64,000 nt of DNA from Erigeron canadensis (taxonomy: Eukaryota > Streptophyta > Magnoliopsida > Asterales > Asteraceae). Both the position numbers and the translations under genes were made by a program. Position 1 is the first letter of the stretch. Each line of letters begins with the position of its first letter. The notes under the pieces were generated by a model. That model was not told where the DNA came from. It was given only the letters and a program-made list of their open reading frames with translations, and ran no database searches. The stretch covers positions 2,219,513 through 2,283,512 of the forward strand of contig NC_057762.1 in NCBI RefSeq assembly GCF_010389155.1, given 5' to 3'. Below, piece by piece: positions 1 through 11,980 of this stretch.

Positions 1-98
1 GTCCTGCAAATAGGACATGATTTTATCCCAATTAAATGTCGTGACTTCTGGTGGTTTAGTTGGGATATCTCCTCCTGCAGAGAGGGCATGATTAAGAT

Positions 99-790
99 CA
101 AGGTTGCAAATATCAGTCATATCGACCGATATATCGGATATCGACCTTCAACTGATACGAAATATGGGTTATCAGCTGAACTTATCGTTTAGGTCAAATG
201 TCGGTCCATATCGGTCATTATCCGCCATTTTGGTCAATATCGGTAAAAGAAAAAGTTGACTTTTTTATTTTATTTAAATACACGGGCTAAAATCAAAAAT
301 AGGGTTTCTGACTTTAAGATTGAAAGGTATGTTAACGTATGTCAAATTGTATATATTGTTAATATATATGTATATATTTTTAGATAAATTCTTTTACAAT
401 TTAGGGCATTCGATATATCCCCGATTTATCCGATATATCGCATATCGGGGGTCGGCCGATACTAATACGAAATATGGATTATCAGCAGAACTTATTGTTT
501 AGGTCAAATGTCGGTCAATATCCGCCATTTTGGTCAATATTGGTAAAAAAAAAGCTGACTTTTTTTATTTTATTTAAACACACGTGTTAAAACCAAAAAT
601 AAGGTTTCTGACTTTAAGATTGAAAGATATGTAAATGTATGTCAAATTGTATATATTGTTAATATATATGTATATATTTTTAGATAAATTCTTTTACCAT
701 TTAGGGTATCGGATATATCCCCGATTTATCCGATATATCTCATATCGGGGGTCGGCCGATACGATACCGGAAGCGATTTTTACAACCTTG
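99..790. mobile_element. hAT-like non-autonomous element with internal tandem duplication
   Basis: The ends form a 12-bp inverted repeat with one mismatch (CAAGGTTGCAAA at 99-110; its reverse counterpart at 779-790). They are flanked by a direct repeat TTAAGAT at 92-98 and 792-798, or 8 bp with one mismatch, which fits a hAT-type target duplication. Inside, a roughly 300-310 bp unit rich in CGATATATCGG and GGCCGATAC motifs is present twice (for example 161-480 versus 471-770). Two short open frames of about 60 codons, at 320-502 and 635-832, merely reflect this duplication and are not genes. No transposase is visible. The superfamily call rests only on TIR and TSD shape. Confidence 0.6.
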
Positions 791-1881
791 GTTAAGATAA
801 CGTATCATAAATCTTATGTTGAAAACAAATGATTCACCCCTTTTAATAATACAAAAAAGGTGGAGATGTTTTAAATACTTGGAATGAAATAAAGTGATAC
901 AATGGGTTGATCCGTTGCTTTGTTGAGGAAAAAGAAAAAGAAAAGAAGATGTTGCTCTTTTATACAGTAATACAACAGTGAAGATATATTTATAAGAAAA
1001 TGATTATTTTCAAATTAAAAGAAGAACAGAAAAAAAATTGAAAGAAAGAAATCAAGTGAATGATAAGAACCTCAATTTATCAAAAGAGAAATACAATTTT
1101 GCTACCTCAAAACCAAGGCCCGTTTCTCAAATATACAATTTACTAAAAGAAAAATACAAAGTGAACGCAGGTTGAGGCCCAATTTATTAAGGGCTTCCTT
1201 TTTATGGTATATGTATATAAAAATATATATATGTAATTAACTTAGCTCGTTATAAATCCTAACAATTAATTAAAAATTAAACATATAATTGAACTTGCAT
1301 AAAAGGCCCACCTACAAATTTTTTTACGGATAAAAAAGTTATACTTTTCAATCTAGGAATGTAGCCACAGGCTACTCTAATGTCCTTTGTAGACCTATAA
1401 CACTCTTTAATATAGTAACAATATAAAATACTATTACATGTTTTAATTTGATGTGTACAATGTATTAGTGTCTCCAACTTGTATGTAACTTGTAATATTT
1501 TTCTGTTCCGTTAAATATAATTTGTTATAATTTTTAAGATTATCTTAATAATCCTCATAAAACTACAAAATGATCGATGAGATATGGATTTTACTGAATC
1601 TTCTTTTTTAATTTTATGTATTGACTTTTTTTACATGTCATTGAAAAATAACTTTTGTGATGTTTATTACTTATAATATACTATAACATTTTTTCGTCAT
1701 TTTATAAAATTAGTTTATGTACAATAAAACATATATAAATTTATAATTGATAATTTAATAACCTCAAAAAAATTAATAATATGAATCGTTGCGTCTAACT
1801 TAGGGGTCTTTTAGAATTTAAAATGCGTGGAGAATCTCCCTTCTATTAACACGATGTTCAAATTGTAAATGAGTGGACAAT
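791..1881. other. AT-rich intergenic DNA, no gene seen
   Basis: Very AT-rich sequence with many stop codons in every frame. I see no gene, RNA or clear repeat boundary here. A 66-codon open frame at 1277-1477 on the minus strand is low complexity and has no recognisable features. Confidence 0.5.
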
Positions 1882-1886
1882 GTAAT

Positions 1887-3011
1887 TGATCGTTGTCGTT
1901 GGACCGATCAAAAATATAAACTAAATACCACTAATTAGTTAGGGTAAGTCGAATATCGTTCCACAGGGAATCACGGGAAAGTGTTAAACAAGTTTACAAA
2001 ATTAATTAATCTAGGCATAAACTTAAAATCGATTGATTGTTTAATTTAGTTAAAACTGAAAATGATTATTGACTTAACACAATAATTCAATTAAACAAAA
2101 TAGACCATTCTCATGCTCCCAATTATGTTTTCAAATATGTAATCTAACTTATACTCATTGGAAACCACATAGACATAATTCGTTATAATGTTTGGATTGA
2201 ATGAATTCAAGAACTAGACTAATCGATTGTGATGATTCACGATAACGAAAACCGGGGAATTGACACAACTAGACTTCTAATTCATTAAAATAAACTATGA
2301 GTTCATAAGAAATTCATTCAATAATCAATGATCAAATAACAAGTTAAAACCAAATGATAGATGAATTTCATTCAAATCATGAACAATTAATCTAACAAAC
2401 AATCCAAACAACATTAGATGTAAAAGACTAATAAAGAATTAAACATCTAATCCAACATGAGTATAAGAAAGATTGAACATAAATGTCTTACATAATTGTT
2501 CACATGAGAATGATCAATAGAAAACCTAGCCTATCATCTTCATCATTGAATCTTCAATTTGAATTGTCATCTTCATGAATTGGTGATTTGATGATGATTT
2601 TGGGGTCTTCTCTATGTTAGGAACTGATATTGTGAGTGAATATTATGAATGGTAACTTCCCAAGTCGTCAATTGAATTGTATATAACTGAAAGTTAATTA
2701 AAACCATAAAAATCGGGTTTCTGATCTGCAACTGGCGTAACCTACTACCCCCTGGGCGTAAGTTACGCCCCTTGGATTTTCAACTGGCGTAACCTACTGC
2801 CAAGTCTGGCGTAAGTTACGCCCTTTGTAATTTCAGAATTCCAGATTTTTGCTTCTTGGTTCCTTGACTCGTTTCTTGATTCAATTAGCTCCATTTCATC
2901 ACCTAGTGCCTGAAACACTTAACAAACATAAGAGTACCCCTAATCGTCTATTAAGCTTCACAAAACAACTTGATTTTACATCTTAAAATTATGCATTCTA
3001 GGCGTTTATCA
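1887..3011 (-). repeat. 3' LTR of the Athila element
   Basis: Begins TGATCGTTGTCG and ends GGCGTTTATCA in window orientation. It matches the right-hand LTR along its whole length, apart from a handful of substitutions (for example near 1934, 2222 and 2397) and one C-run indel near 2750. The TSD GTAAT lies immediately outside at 1882-1886. It carries a cluster of GGCGTAAC and GTTACGCC palindromic motifs around 2733-2822. Confidence 0.93.
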
Positions 3012-4351
3012 CATTCCTCAACTTAACTCTTTTCGTCCCGAAAAGAGATTCATCATGTGTCAAAGCTAATTTACAATCCTATAATACTTCCTATCATCAA
3101 AGAAACACCATATATGAATTATATCAACTATACATACTTGTAAAACTCAATTTTCAAGCAACCTTCAAAGTACACTTGGGCAAAACTAAGCAATGCAAAC
3201 CAAACTACATAACACAACCAACTCATGAGACTTACAACTATCAAAAGATTTACAACTAGCAAATAAAAATATATAAATGTGCAATTAAACCTAATAAACC
3301 TCAAATTCGTCACAATACATGCATCACACTCTCACAATGTGCACTCCACTCGGTTCATATATGAGTGAATTAGCAAGAGATGTGCTAATATATATATGAA
3401 TATGAAGCTCTCAACTCATTATTGCACACTAAAAGTCATAGGCTAGTACACAAATCGAATCAAGACCTCATAACTCAAACTATTACTTCGGTATTCATAC
3501 AAGATTGATGGAATGAAACATGGTAATGATTCTCAATTGGCGATTTACTAGAATGATTTTGGAACAATTCACTTTTGGTTCTTTTGGATCAACTTACATG
3601 GATAATTGACTTGAATTTGACTTTTAACCATATGCTTTGATTTTTCAACCGGATATTGCAATTTGACTTCAATTTGTTCTTTCTTTCGATTCATCATCAT
3701 AAATAACACAACTTTGAACTATTAACGGATTTTATGACGAGGTGAAGTGAACTATGGAGTGATTTGTATGATTGTTTTATGATTTTAAGCACATAATTCA
3801 AGCTAGAGGTCTCGACACGGTAAGTATACTAGTTCTAACCTAATGTACAATAATGATTCACACAATATGATGATCACGAAAAATAATGCTACGCTAACAA
3901 TCTAAATCAATCGTCGACGAGGCGTTTTTCTCTCATGAAATTGAAGGATATAACGGATAAATAAGTGTGATGCATGCATTATGACTCACAATTGGCATAT
4001 TACCTTCAATTGTACATTTCTATGTTTTTACTTGCTAACAACTCTATCAAGCGGCTTATAAATCAATCATGTCATGCAATCTAGCCTATACTACCTAGCT
4101 CCACTTACATATACTCATCCACTTACAAGAAAATCTCATTTTACAAATATGTATAACTAATATAACTCGAACATTTTGTCTCTTTGATTCAATTCCATAA
4201 TACAAGAAAGTAAATTAACAATAAATTAACAAGAAATTTGAAATCTACCTATGAATTGAAAATGCAAAAGCACAAAAACAAATAAATAAATAGTCACATA
4301 ATCACACAAGAAATAACAAAAATAAAAATGAAAATGAAAAGAAGGTACCGA
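3012..4351 (-). other. Athila untranslated region between ORF3 and 3' LTR
   Basis: About 1.3 kb without a convincing coding frame. On the transcribed (minus) strand the base run next to the LTR is GTTGAGGAATG, a weak polypurine tract candidate at about 3012-3022. A perfect 9-bp stem with a 3-base loop (CTCTTTTCG and CGAAAAGAG) lies at 3027-3047, just inside the LTR boundary. The rest is AT-rich and unremarkable. Confidence 0.6.
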
Positions 4352-6031
4352 TCACTGTCGTGGACCTCGTGATCCAAAAATCGATTCCATCAAACCCCGA
4401 TAGAGAGATTGGGCTTCAAATGGATCCGAAGCTGCTGGTGGTGCATCCGAAGTGTCCTCGACCCGACCGACACAAGAATGTCGGGGAAACCATTCAGAAT
4501 CATAACTTTGAGGATATGCTGGATGAGCTGCAGGATTAAACGGCTGCGTATAATCGTATGGTGGGGGAGTTTCTATATAATCAAGACCTGCAATGTGGTC
4601 CTGATGATGGCGGACCTGCTCATAATAATCGAACTGCTGTCTTCTATGTTGTTCATGAGCATACGCCATAGCTAATTCATAACTCCGCCTCTGTACACCA
4701 CTCTGAGCAGTAATATCCCACATACTCCTCTCATAGGAGGTCCACTGATCATACTCCTGAGGCCTATCATAACCAAAACTCGGCCCTGTACCTCCTATCC
4801 CAGCTCCCAGCAAACCATCTCTTCTTCCTTGAACACCTTCTTGAGGCCTACTTGATTCACCCCTTTGACTAGCACCCATTGATTCCACAAGTGCTATTGC
4901 CTCTTCCCGAGTAACCCCCTGCTTAGGGGCTACCAAATACCCACCAACCTTCAAATCCTTAAGGAGTCTAAATTGTGGATGATCTTGAAACTCCCATTCA
5001 TTCCCTTTCAACAATCTCTTCCTTGTATAAGGAGTACCATCCAAAAACTGTAAATTAGTATCCTTAGGGACTACCTTATTGATTTGAAGTAGGCGAGAAA
5101 TAAGTTTCGGGTGAGGGATGACAAGCTTGTTCCTCTTGTTCCTTGCCTCCCAAATATTAAACATCATAATCTGTCTAAGTGATAAGGCTAGATTCCCCGT
5201 TACCAAGGCATATAAAACAATAACATCCTGATGCCTAACCATACTTTTATCACTGGTTCTGGGGCAAACATTCCAAAGTAACATTGACATTATCAACCGG
5301 GGCAGTGGTTTCAACAAAGAACGCTCCAACCTAAATGTTGTGCTCAAACTGTCTCTTCTAACATCAAAAATCTCAGAAAGCATATCAATCCAATTAGGTG
5401 GTGTTTCTGCCCCTGCCAAATATTTCTCATCTACATAATCACAAGCCCTTCCCGACGTAGCACCCGTGTCAAATTTTGTTATTTTATCTAAAGTAGCAAA
5501 AGACATTATCACCTTCTTTCCATTTACCGTGCCTACTAACTTAGAAGACACAGGAGGGTTACTACCATGAATTAATTCTAAGGTACTTAACCAATCCATA
5601 ATACCATTTAAGTACACCTCAGAATTATCATTATTGGTCCAAACCAAGGCTTGTTTCCACCCCATTTGCTCAAAGGCTTCAACCATCCCAAATCCCCGAA
5701 ATTCTGACAAATCAAGTGGCCTTTCCCCCAACAATTGATCCTCAAGATGTCTAGCCTCCCCCATTTTTTCTTTAAACAAAATTGGTTGCCATTCAAGAGG
5801 TAATGTAAATAAGGGGATACCTTGACGCCATTCCGGTTTATCCACCTCAACTTCCATTTCATCACTTCTCTGCTGTGAGTTTTCTTCTTCTGATGATGAT
5901 GATGATGATTCTTGAATAACCACTTGCCTTCTCTTCTTCTTTTGTTGACTAGAAGAAGTGTCACCTTTCTTGCTTAAATTCTTGACCATCTTTCCTGCCT
6001 TCTTTAGAGCATCCATGTCAACAACTAACAC
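4352..6031 (-). CDS. Athila ORF3 (protein in the env position)
   Basis: A 559-codon frame downstream of pol in the transcript. This is the place where Athila elements carry an additional ORF, sometimes called env-like. The N-terminus is lysine- and serine-rich with an acidic serine run (residues about 25-60). The central part (about 95-380) has the pattern of the plant-transposon/ATHILA ORF domain: a GW-containing start, HGSNPPVSS at about 156, then a long helical segment. The C-terminal 170 residues are low complexity and rich in Q, Y, P and G. I see no signal peptide and no hydrophobic transmembrane stretch, so an envelope role is not supported by the sequence. The frame is uninterrupted. 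The start could be M1 or M6 (MLVVDMDALKK). Confidence 0.75.
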   Translation of the reverse strand: MLVVDMDALKKAGKMVKNLSKKGDTSSSQQKKKRRQVVIQESSSSSSEEENSQQRSDEMEVEVDKPEWRQGIPLFTLPLEWQPILFKEKMGEARHLEDQLLGERPLDLSEFRGFGMVEAFEQMGWKQALVWTNNDNSEVYLNGIMDWLSTLELIHGSNPPVSSKLVGTVNGKKVIMSFATLDKITKFDTGATSGRACDYVDEKYLAGAETPPNWIDMLSEIFDVRRDSLSTTFRLERSLLKPLPRLIMSMLLWNVCPRTSDKSMVRHQDVIVLYALVTGNLALSLRQIMMFNIWEARNKRNKLVIPHPKLISRLLQINKVVPKDTNLQFLDGTPYTRKRLLKGNEWEFQDHPQFRLLKDLKVGGYLVAPKQGVTREEAIALVESMGASQRGESSRPQEGVQGRRDGLLGAGIGGTGPSFGYDRPQEYDQWTSYERSMWDITAQSGVQRRSYELAMAYAHEQHRRQQFDYYEQVRHHQDHIAGLDYIETPPPYDYTQPFNPAAHPAYPQSYDSEWFPRHSCVGRVEDTSDAPPAASDPFEAQSLYRGLMESIFGSRGPRQ

Positions 6032-6408
6032 AAAGTAACAACTTTAGCAAAGGTTAGTGAATTAACAAAAATTAAGAAGAAATTTCAAAAAAAAATTCGA
6101 AATTAAACTCACATGAATCTTGAAAATTAGGCTGAAATTAAACAAACAAAGATAGGGGTTTTGTAGCCCTCGAAAAGTTATGCAATTTAGCCTAAAGAAT
6201 TGTTAGAATTGATGAAGAATTGAAGAAGTAATTAGAGATTGAAGGTTAGGGTTTTGTGGAAAATAATTGGGGAAGAAAGAATTGAGAGATAAAGATATGT
6301 TCAGATATGTATGGGTGAAAAGAAAAAGAATTCTGGTTGTGGTTGTAATTAAAAAGTTTTAAAATTTTCTGGATTTTATTAAAATAAAAAAAAATTCGAC
6401 CTTCTGTT

Positions 6409-6747
6409 ACCGTAATTTACGCCAGGCAGGGGCGTAACCTACGCCGGTTCTGCTTTCTGTTGCCGTAACCTACGCTGAGAAGGGCCGTAATTTACGCCAG
6501 TTGTATTCAGACATAAGTCTCAGTCACACCTACCGTAACCTACGCCAGATGTAGGCGTAACCTACGCCTATCTGGAAATAGCTATTTTGGCGTCTTCGGA
6601 GGCGTAAACAGAGGATTTTTGGCGTAAACTAAAATAGCCACTTCCAGGGCACCGTAACCTACGCCAAGGCTGGCGTAGCTACGCTAAATTGAAATTTTGC
6701 AAATCCTTTGTACCGTAAGTTACGCCAGTTAGGTCGTAGCTTACGCC
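6409..6747. repeat. Array of CCGTAACYTACGCC palindromic motifs
   Basis: About ten copies of a 14-16 bp near-palindrome, consensus [GC]CGTAA(C/T)(C/T)TACGCC, occur in 340 bp between ORF3 and pol of the Athila element. Related copies occur in both LTRs (2733-2822 and the matching place near 14142-14232). Each copy can pair with itself and with its neighbours. The surrounding DNA is AT-rich, so these GC-rich islands stand out. Confidence 0.75.
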
Positions 6748-6943
6748 CTTATGATTTTATTTTATTTTATTTTTTTTTTTAACTACAGCCACAGCCACAT
6801 TGGTTGCAATTGGTTATAAAAATAGACTCCCTTCCCCAACTTAAAGGCACATTGTCCTCAATGTACGCCCGAAACTAGAGATGAGTTACTCAACTACGTA
6901 ACTTGCAAAACGTTTTCCTTTTTCACCCAAACTGACCTTCCCC

Positions 6944-6980
6944 AACTTAATTCTCAAACATAAGTGCTGAGAATTAAGTT
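6944..6980. other. Perfect 13-bp stem hairpin downstream of Athila pol
   Basis: AACTTAATTCTCA at 6944-6956 is exactly reverse-complementary to 6968-6980, leaving an 11-base loop. It lies about 160-190 nt after the pol stop in the minus-strand transcript. A second small hairpin (AACGGG, ttgcct, CCCGTT) lies at 7073-7090, closer to the stop. A role in RNA structure, splicing or 3' end formation is only conjecture. Confidence 0.7.
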
Positions 6981-7135
6981 TTCATGTGTGATGATGCTAC
7001 AAAACACTCAAACAAATAAATAAAATGCAAACAGCTAACTTACCGAAAATGAAGCTAGAAAACAAACAAACAACGGGTTGCCTCCCGTTTAGTGCTAAGT
7101 TTATTGTCCTCAGCCCGACATTACCTCAATTTGAT

Positions 7136-10100
7136 TCATGCAAGATCATAAGATGGTGGACTTGAGATGAAGTTCACCATTTCCTTTGTAGAGCCATTAA
7201 TGTCATTTGCATCCAAATAAGGCTTCAAACGGTGCCCATTGACCATTTGCTTCACTCCATCCTTTGGATCCTCAATTTCAATTTCACCAAACCTTCCAAC
7301 TCTTGTAATAACATATGGACCCATCCACTTGCTCTTGAGTTTTCCCGGAAAGAATTTGAGCTTTGAATTGTAAAGCCACACCTTTTGGCCAACTTCGAAC
7401 ACCTTTTTCTTTAATTTGGCATCATGAACCGCTTTCATCTTGTCTTTGTATGTTGATGCGCATTCATATGCTTCATTTCTCAGTTCTTCCAATTCGCACA
7501 ATTGCAACTTTCTTTCCTTGCCTGCACTCTCAAAATCCATGTTAACGGCCTTAACGGCCCAAAAAGCCCTATGTGCAAGCTCAAGTGGAAGATGACAACC
7601 CTTCCCATAAACCAACCGATATGGTGTAGTGCCAATAGGTGTTTTAAAAGCGGTTCGATAAGCCCATAAAGCATCATTCAATTTTGTTGACCAATCCTTT
7701 CTATCGGGCCTAACCGTCTTTTGCAAAATTTCTTTAATTTGCCTATTGGAAACCTCAACTTGACCACTCGTTTGTGGGTGGTAAGGAGTAGCATTCCGGT
7801 GGTTCACGCCATACCGTTTGAGAAGTTTGCCAAACTGAAAATTTTTAAAATGAGATCCCCCATCACTTATGATCACACGAGGAATTCCAAATCTTGAGAA
7901 AATGTTACTTTGAACAAACTTGCAAACAACGGTATGGTCATTTGTTCTAGTGGCAATGGCTTCCACCCATTTAGAAACATAATCTACTGCCACTAAAATG
8001 TAGTAATTACCAAAGGAATTAGGGAATGGTCCCATGAAATCAATGCCCCAAACATCAAAAATATTAACAACTAAAATTGGTTGCATGGGCATTTCGTTTC
8101 TTTTGGTAATACTACCTAGTTGTTGACACCTAACACACTTTTTAACAAATTCAGCGGCATCTTTAAAGATACTAGGCCAAAACAAACCACACATAAGAAC
8201 CTTATAACCTGTCTTTTGGCCGCTGAAATGACCTCCACATGCAAATGAGTGTGCATGAGTCAAAACCTCTTGAATTTCTTCTTCCGGAACACATCTTCTC
8301 ACCAATTGATCCGGGCCCACTTTAAACAAATCCGGCTCATCCCAAATGTATTGCTTTGCTTGTGCCAAGAATTGTTGTTTCTTTCTCTTAGGCCAATGTT
8401 CCGGTATCTTACCTGCAGACAAGAAATTCACAAAATTTGCATACCAAGGAACAATAGAAATGGTTAGTAAATGTTCATCCGGAAACGTTTCATTGATCTC
8501 CTTGGTTGATCCATCATCCATTGATTGAATCCTTGACAAGTGGTCCGCTACCACGTTCTCACTTCCTTTCTTGTCTCGAATCTCCAAATCAAACTCTTGT
8601 AGTAGCAACACCCACCGAATTAGCCTTGGTTTTGCATCCTTTTTCTCCATCAAATGCTTCACCGCGCTATGATCTGTGTACACTATCACTTTGCTACCAC
8701 AAATGTAAGAACGAAACTTGTCAAGTGCATAAACAACAGCAAGCAATTCTTTTTCGGTGGTTGTATAATTCAATTGGGCATCCGATAAAGTTTTGCTTGC
8801 ATAATAAATCACAACGGGTTTCTTGTCTACCCGTTGCCCCAAAACAGCCCCGATTGCAAAATCACTTGCATCACACATAATTTCAAATGGCATGGACCAA
8901 TTTGGTGATTGCAAAATGGGGGCTTCAACCAATTTCTCTTTCAAGGTTTCGAAAGCTTTTAAACACTCTTCATCAAAAACAAAAGGTACATCTTTTAGTA
9001 ACAAATTACACAAAGGTTTTGTTATGACACTAAATCCTTTGATGAACCTTCTATAAAACCCGGCGTGTCCAAGAAAAGAACGGACACCCTTAACATTGGT
9101 TGGAGGGGGTAAAGTAGAAATCACTTTGATTTTGGCCCGGTCAACTTCCATGCCTTTATTTGAAATTACATGACCCAAAACCGTCCCCTCTTGAACCATG
9201 AAGTGGCTCTTTTCCCAACTTAAAACCAAATTTGTCTCAACACATCTTTTCAAAACTTTGGTAAGCTCATCAAGACAATTATCAAAGGTTTGACCAAAAA
9301 TTGAAAAATCATCCATAAAGATTTCTAGTGATTCACCGACCATATCTGAAAAGATACTCATCATACACCTTTGAAAGGTGGCTGGAGCATTACACAAACC
9401 GAATGGCATTCGCCTAAAGGCAAAAGTCCCATAGGGGCATGTGAATGTGGTCTTGTGTTGGTCATCGGGATGGATAGCAATTTGATTATAACCTGAATAA
9501 CCATCTAGAAAACAATAAAACTTCTGACCTGCAAGTTTTTCGATGATTTGATCAATGAATGGTAATGGGAAATGATCTTTTGAAGTAGCGGTATTCAATT
9601 TCCTGTAATCAATGCACACCCTCCACCCGGTGATGGGTCGGGTAGCAATTTGCTCACCACTATCTCCTTTCACCACTTGAATTCCGGCTTTCTTAGGTAC
9701 CGTTTGTGTTGGACTCACCCATGTACTATCCGAAATTGGGTAAACAATTCCAGCATCCAACCATTTTAGCACCTCCTTCTTCACAACTTCACGCATATGA
9801 GGATTCAACCTTCTTTGAGCATCACGTGAAGGTTTTGCTTCAGAATCGGTGATTATCTTATGCATCACAATTGATGGACTAATGCCTTTCAAGTCGGCAA
9901 TTGTCCACCCAATGGCCGCCTTGTTTTCCTTGAGCACTTTTAGCAATGCCTTTTCTTGCACTTCTTCCAAATTTGATGCAATAATCACCGGTAAAGTTTG
10001 TTCTTCTCCCAAAAATGCATACTTCAAATGAGATGGGAGCTCTTTCAACTCAACTTGTGGTGGACTTTCAATGGAAGGCTTGAGATGAGTATCAATATGA

Positions 10101-11974
10101 TCCGGTAGACTTTCCACCAAGTGAGTCCATGGTGGTCTACCTTCTTGAATTGCCATGATCTCCCAATCCTTCTCTTCCTTCTTCAATTTTTCACTATGCT
10201 CCGCAATTAACCTGTCAACTAAAGCACAAGACTCCCGTGTGTCCTCCTCATTTTCATGAGAAATACACTCATCAATGACGTCCGCCATAAAGCATTCGTC
10301 ACTAACTACGGGGTTAGGAACACTAGCAAAAACATTCAATCTAATCTTACGGTTGCCAAAGGTCATTTCAACCGTACCCCTTCTACAATCAATTAATGCA
10401 TTAGCGGTGGCCAAAAAGGGTCTACCCAAGATAACGGTGGGTTGCCTAACATTACCGCTTGGTGCAAAATCAAGTACCAAAAAGTCTACGGGGTAGTAAA
10501 AATCCTCCACTTTAACTATGACATCTTGGACAATTCCCCTAGGGAGTTTGAGTGACAAATCAGCCATCACCAAGGTGGTGTCGACTTTTTCCAATGGTCC
10601 AAAGTCATATTGGTCATACAAAATACCCGGTAGGATACTCACACCCGCCCCAATATCCAAAAGTGACCTTTTCATCTTAAAATCACCAACTTGAATTGTA
10701 ATCAAAGGTGCTCCTGGATCTTGGAGTTTGGGTGGGAGTATGCCCATCACAACGGCACTAACTTCCTCATTTAAAACAATTTTCTTTGGAAGCTTATGAT
10801 GCCGTTTTTGGGTACACAAGTCCTTGAGGTATTTAGCATAAGCCGGAACTTGTTTGATTATGTCAATAAGAGGTATATTGATTTTCACTTGTTTAAAAAT
10901 TTCCCACATTTCTTCCTCATGGGGACCTCTTTTCTTAAGTGTAAGCCTAAGTTTTGGATCAATCAAAGCCAAAGGGAAAGGAATGGTATTACCCTCCATA
11001 TCCTTACCTTGTTTTACAGAAAATTTTTCACTAGACCTATTGTTTTTTACCTCTTTAAAAGACACTTTTTTACTTGGTTTAGGCAAAACAAATTCCGGTT
11101 CATGCTCACTATCTTGGTCATCATCAACATCCTCCACCACACCATCTACCAGTGATGATGGAGGTTCAACTTTATTATCATAAATCCTACCACTACGAAG
11201 AGTACTTACATTATTTATCTCCACATTCTTGATATTCTTTGAGCCGCTACTTTGGTGTTGTGGATTGATCTTTGTGTCACTTGGTAGCTTCCCCGGATCC
11301 TTTCTCAACGCAGCCACATCCTCCGCCAATTGACCAACTTGCTTTTGCAAACTTTCAACCGTTTTGTCCCGAATCTCATTCTTTCGATCCATTTCCTTCA
11401 AGTACTCCATAATCTCCCCGGTTGATACCTCATTACCTCCCGAATTCCCACCTTGGTTATTACCTTGTTGATAGTTCCTTGGGTAGCCTCTATTGAACCC
11501 TTGATTTTGGCCACCTTGATAATTTCCTTGGTTGTAATTTCGGTTTTGGAACGGTTGAGATGGTGCTCCACTGGTTTGGTGGTTTCCTTGAAAGTTCGGG
11601 TTGAGTTGGTTTGATGAATTCCCATATCTAAGATTTGGATGGTTTCTCATTCCGGGATGATAAATGTTGGAGTTCATGTCAAATGGCCTCTTTTCTCCAA
11701 ACACTTGATTCACCTCTTCAACTTCTTCCGGGAGTAATGGACATTGCAAAGCCGTATGCCCAAGCTCATCACAACTCTCACAAATCGGGTATTCTTGAGA
11801 AACTTGAGCAACACCCCTATTTTCAGCTTTCCCCAACTTGGTAAACTTTCGCTCCAATGCCTCAATTCGATCTTTTGTTGCTTGATCACTTGTTGATGAT
11901 AATGAAGCAATTGGATGCCTTGCCCTCCTATTTGATTGAGCTTGTCTCTTTGAATTCACACTCATCTTCTCCAA
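7136..11974 (-). CDS. pol: Athila pol polyprotein with gag zinc knuckle
   Basis: About 1612 codons. A CX2CX4HX4C zinc knuckle at residues 65-78 is the end of gag. A Q/N/G-rich linker follows. The aspartic protease carries DIGAG at about 441 and ILGRPFL at about 514. RT spans about 690-960, with the gypsy-type FMDD catalytic box at about 886. RNase H follows ([12 protein letters not shown] at about 1034, E at about 1075). The integrase has its zinc-binding region at about 1245-1285 and a DDE triad at about D1312, D1371 and E1407; the C-terminus ends in a [13 protein letters not shown] tail with no chromodomain. All catalytic motifs are present. The frame is the direct continuation of the upstream gag frame: one TAG codon (11981-11983) separates them, so the apparent start (TTG at 11972-11974 or ATG ten bases later) is unlikely to be a real initiation site. 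Confidence 0.9.
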   Translation of the reverse strand: MEKMSVNSKRQAQSNRRARHPIASLSSTSDQATKDRIEALERKFTKLGKAENRGVAQVSQEYPICESCDELGHTALQCPLLPEEVEEVNQVFGEKRPFDMNSNIYHPGMRNHPNLRYGNSSNQLNPNFQGNHQTSGAPSQPFQNRNYNQGNYQGGQNQGFNRGYPRNYQQGNNQGGNSGGNEVSTGEIMEYLKEMDRKNEIRDKTVESLQKQVGQLAEDVAALRKDPGKLPSDTKINPQHQSSGSKNIKNVEINNVSTLRSGRIYDNKVEPPSSLVDGVVEDVDDDQDSEHEPEFVLPKPSKKVSFKEVKNNRSSEKFSVKQGKDMEGNTIPFPLALIDPKLRLTLKKRGPHEEEMWEIFKQVKINIPLIDIIKQVPAYAKYLKDLCTQKRHHKLPKKIVLNEEVSAVVMGILPPKLQDPGAPLITIQVGDFKMKRSLLDIGAGVSILPGILYDQYDFGPLEKVDTTLVMADLSLKLPRGIVQDVIVKVEDFYYPVDFLVLDFAPSGNVRQPTVILGRPFLATANALIDCRRGTVEMTFGNRKIRLNVFASVPNPVVSDECFMADVIDECISHENEEDTRESCALVDRLIAEHSEKLKKEEKDWEIMAIQEGRPPWTHLVESLPDHIDTHLKPSIESPPQVELKELPSHLKYAFLGEEQTLPVIIASNLEEVQEKALLKVLKENKAAIGWTIADLKGISPSIVMHKIITDSEAKPSRDAQRRLNPHMREVVKKEVLKWLDAGIVYPISDSTWVSPTQTVPKKAGIQVVKGDSGEQIATRPITGWRVCIDYRKLNTATSKDHFPLPFIDQIIEKLAGQKFYCFLDGYSGYNQIAIHPDDQHKTTFTCPYGTFAFRRMPFGLCNAPATFQRCMMSIFSDMVGESLEIFMDDFSIFGQTFDNCLDELTKVLKRCVETNLVLSWEKSHFMVQEGTVLGHVISNKGMEVDRAKIKVISTLPPPTNVKGVRSFLGHAGFYRRFIKGFSVITKPLCNLLLKDVPFVFDEECLKAFETLKEKLVEAPILQSPNWSMPFEIMCDASDFAIGAVLGQRVDKKPVVIYYASKTLSDAQLNYTTTEKELLAVVYALDKFRSYICGSKVIVYTDHSAVKHLMEKKDAKPRLIRWVLLLQEFDLEIRDKKGSENVVADHLSRIQSMDDGSTKEINETFPDEHLLTISIVPWYANFVNFLSAGKIPEHWPKRKKQQFLAQAKQYIWDEPDLFKVGPDQLVRRCVPEEEIQEVLTHAHSFACGGHFSGQKTGYKVLMCGLFWPSIFKDAAEFVKKCVRCQQLGSITKRNEMPMQPILVVNIFDVWGIDFMGPFPNSFGNYYILVAVDYVSKWVEAIATRTNDHTVVCKFVQSNIFSRFGIPRVIISDGGSHFKNFQFGKLLKRYGVNHRNATPYHPQTSGQVEVSNRQIKEILQKTVRPDRKDWSTKLNDALWAYRTAFKTPIGTTPYRLVYGKGCHLPLELAHRAFWAVKAVNMDFESAGKERKLQLCELEELRNEAYECASTYKDKMKAVHDAKLKKKVFEVGQKVWLYNSKLKFFPGKLKSKWMGPYVITRVGRFGEIEIEDPKDGVKQMVNGHRLKPYLDANDINGSTKEMVNFISSPPSYDLA

Positions 11975-11980
11975 GAATTC

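Noticed and set aside
320..832. Two similar small proteins at 320-502 and 635-832
   Set aside because: They are the same stretch of a duplicated non-coding unit in a MITE-like element; hydrophobic composition comes from the AT-rich sequence.
4352..6031. Envelope glycoprotein in the Athila element
   Set aside because: The position fits, but no signal peptide, transmembrane helix or fusion-like segment is visible. It is described only as ORF3.
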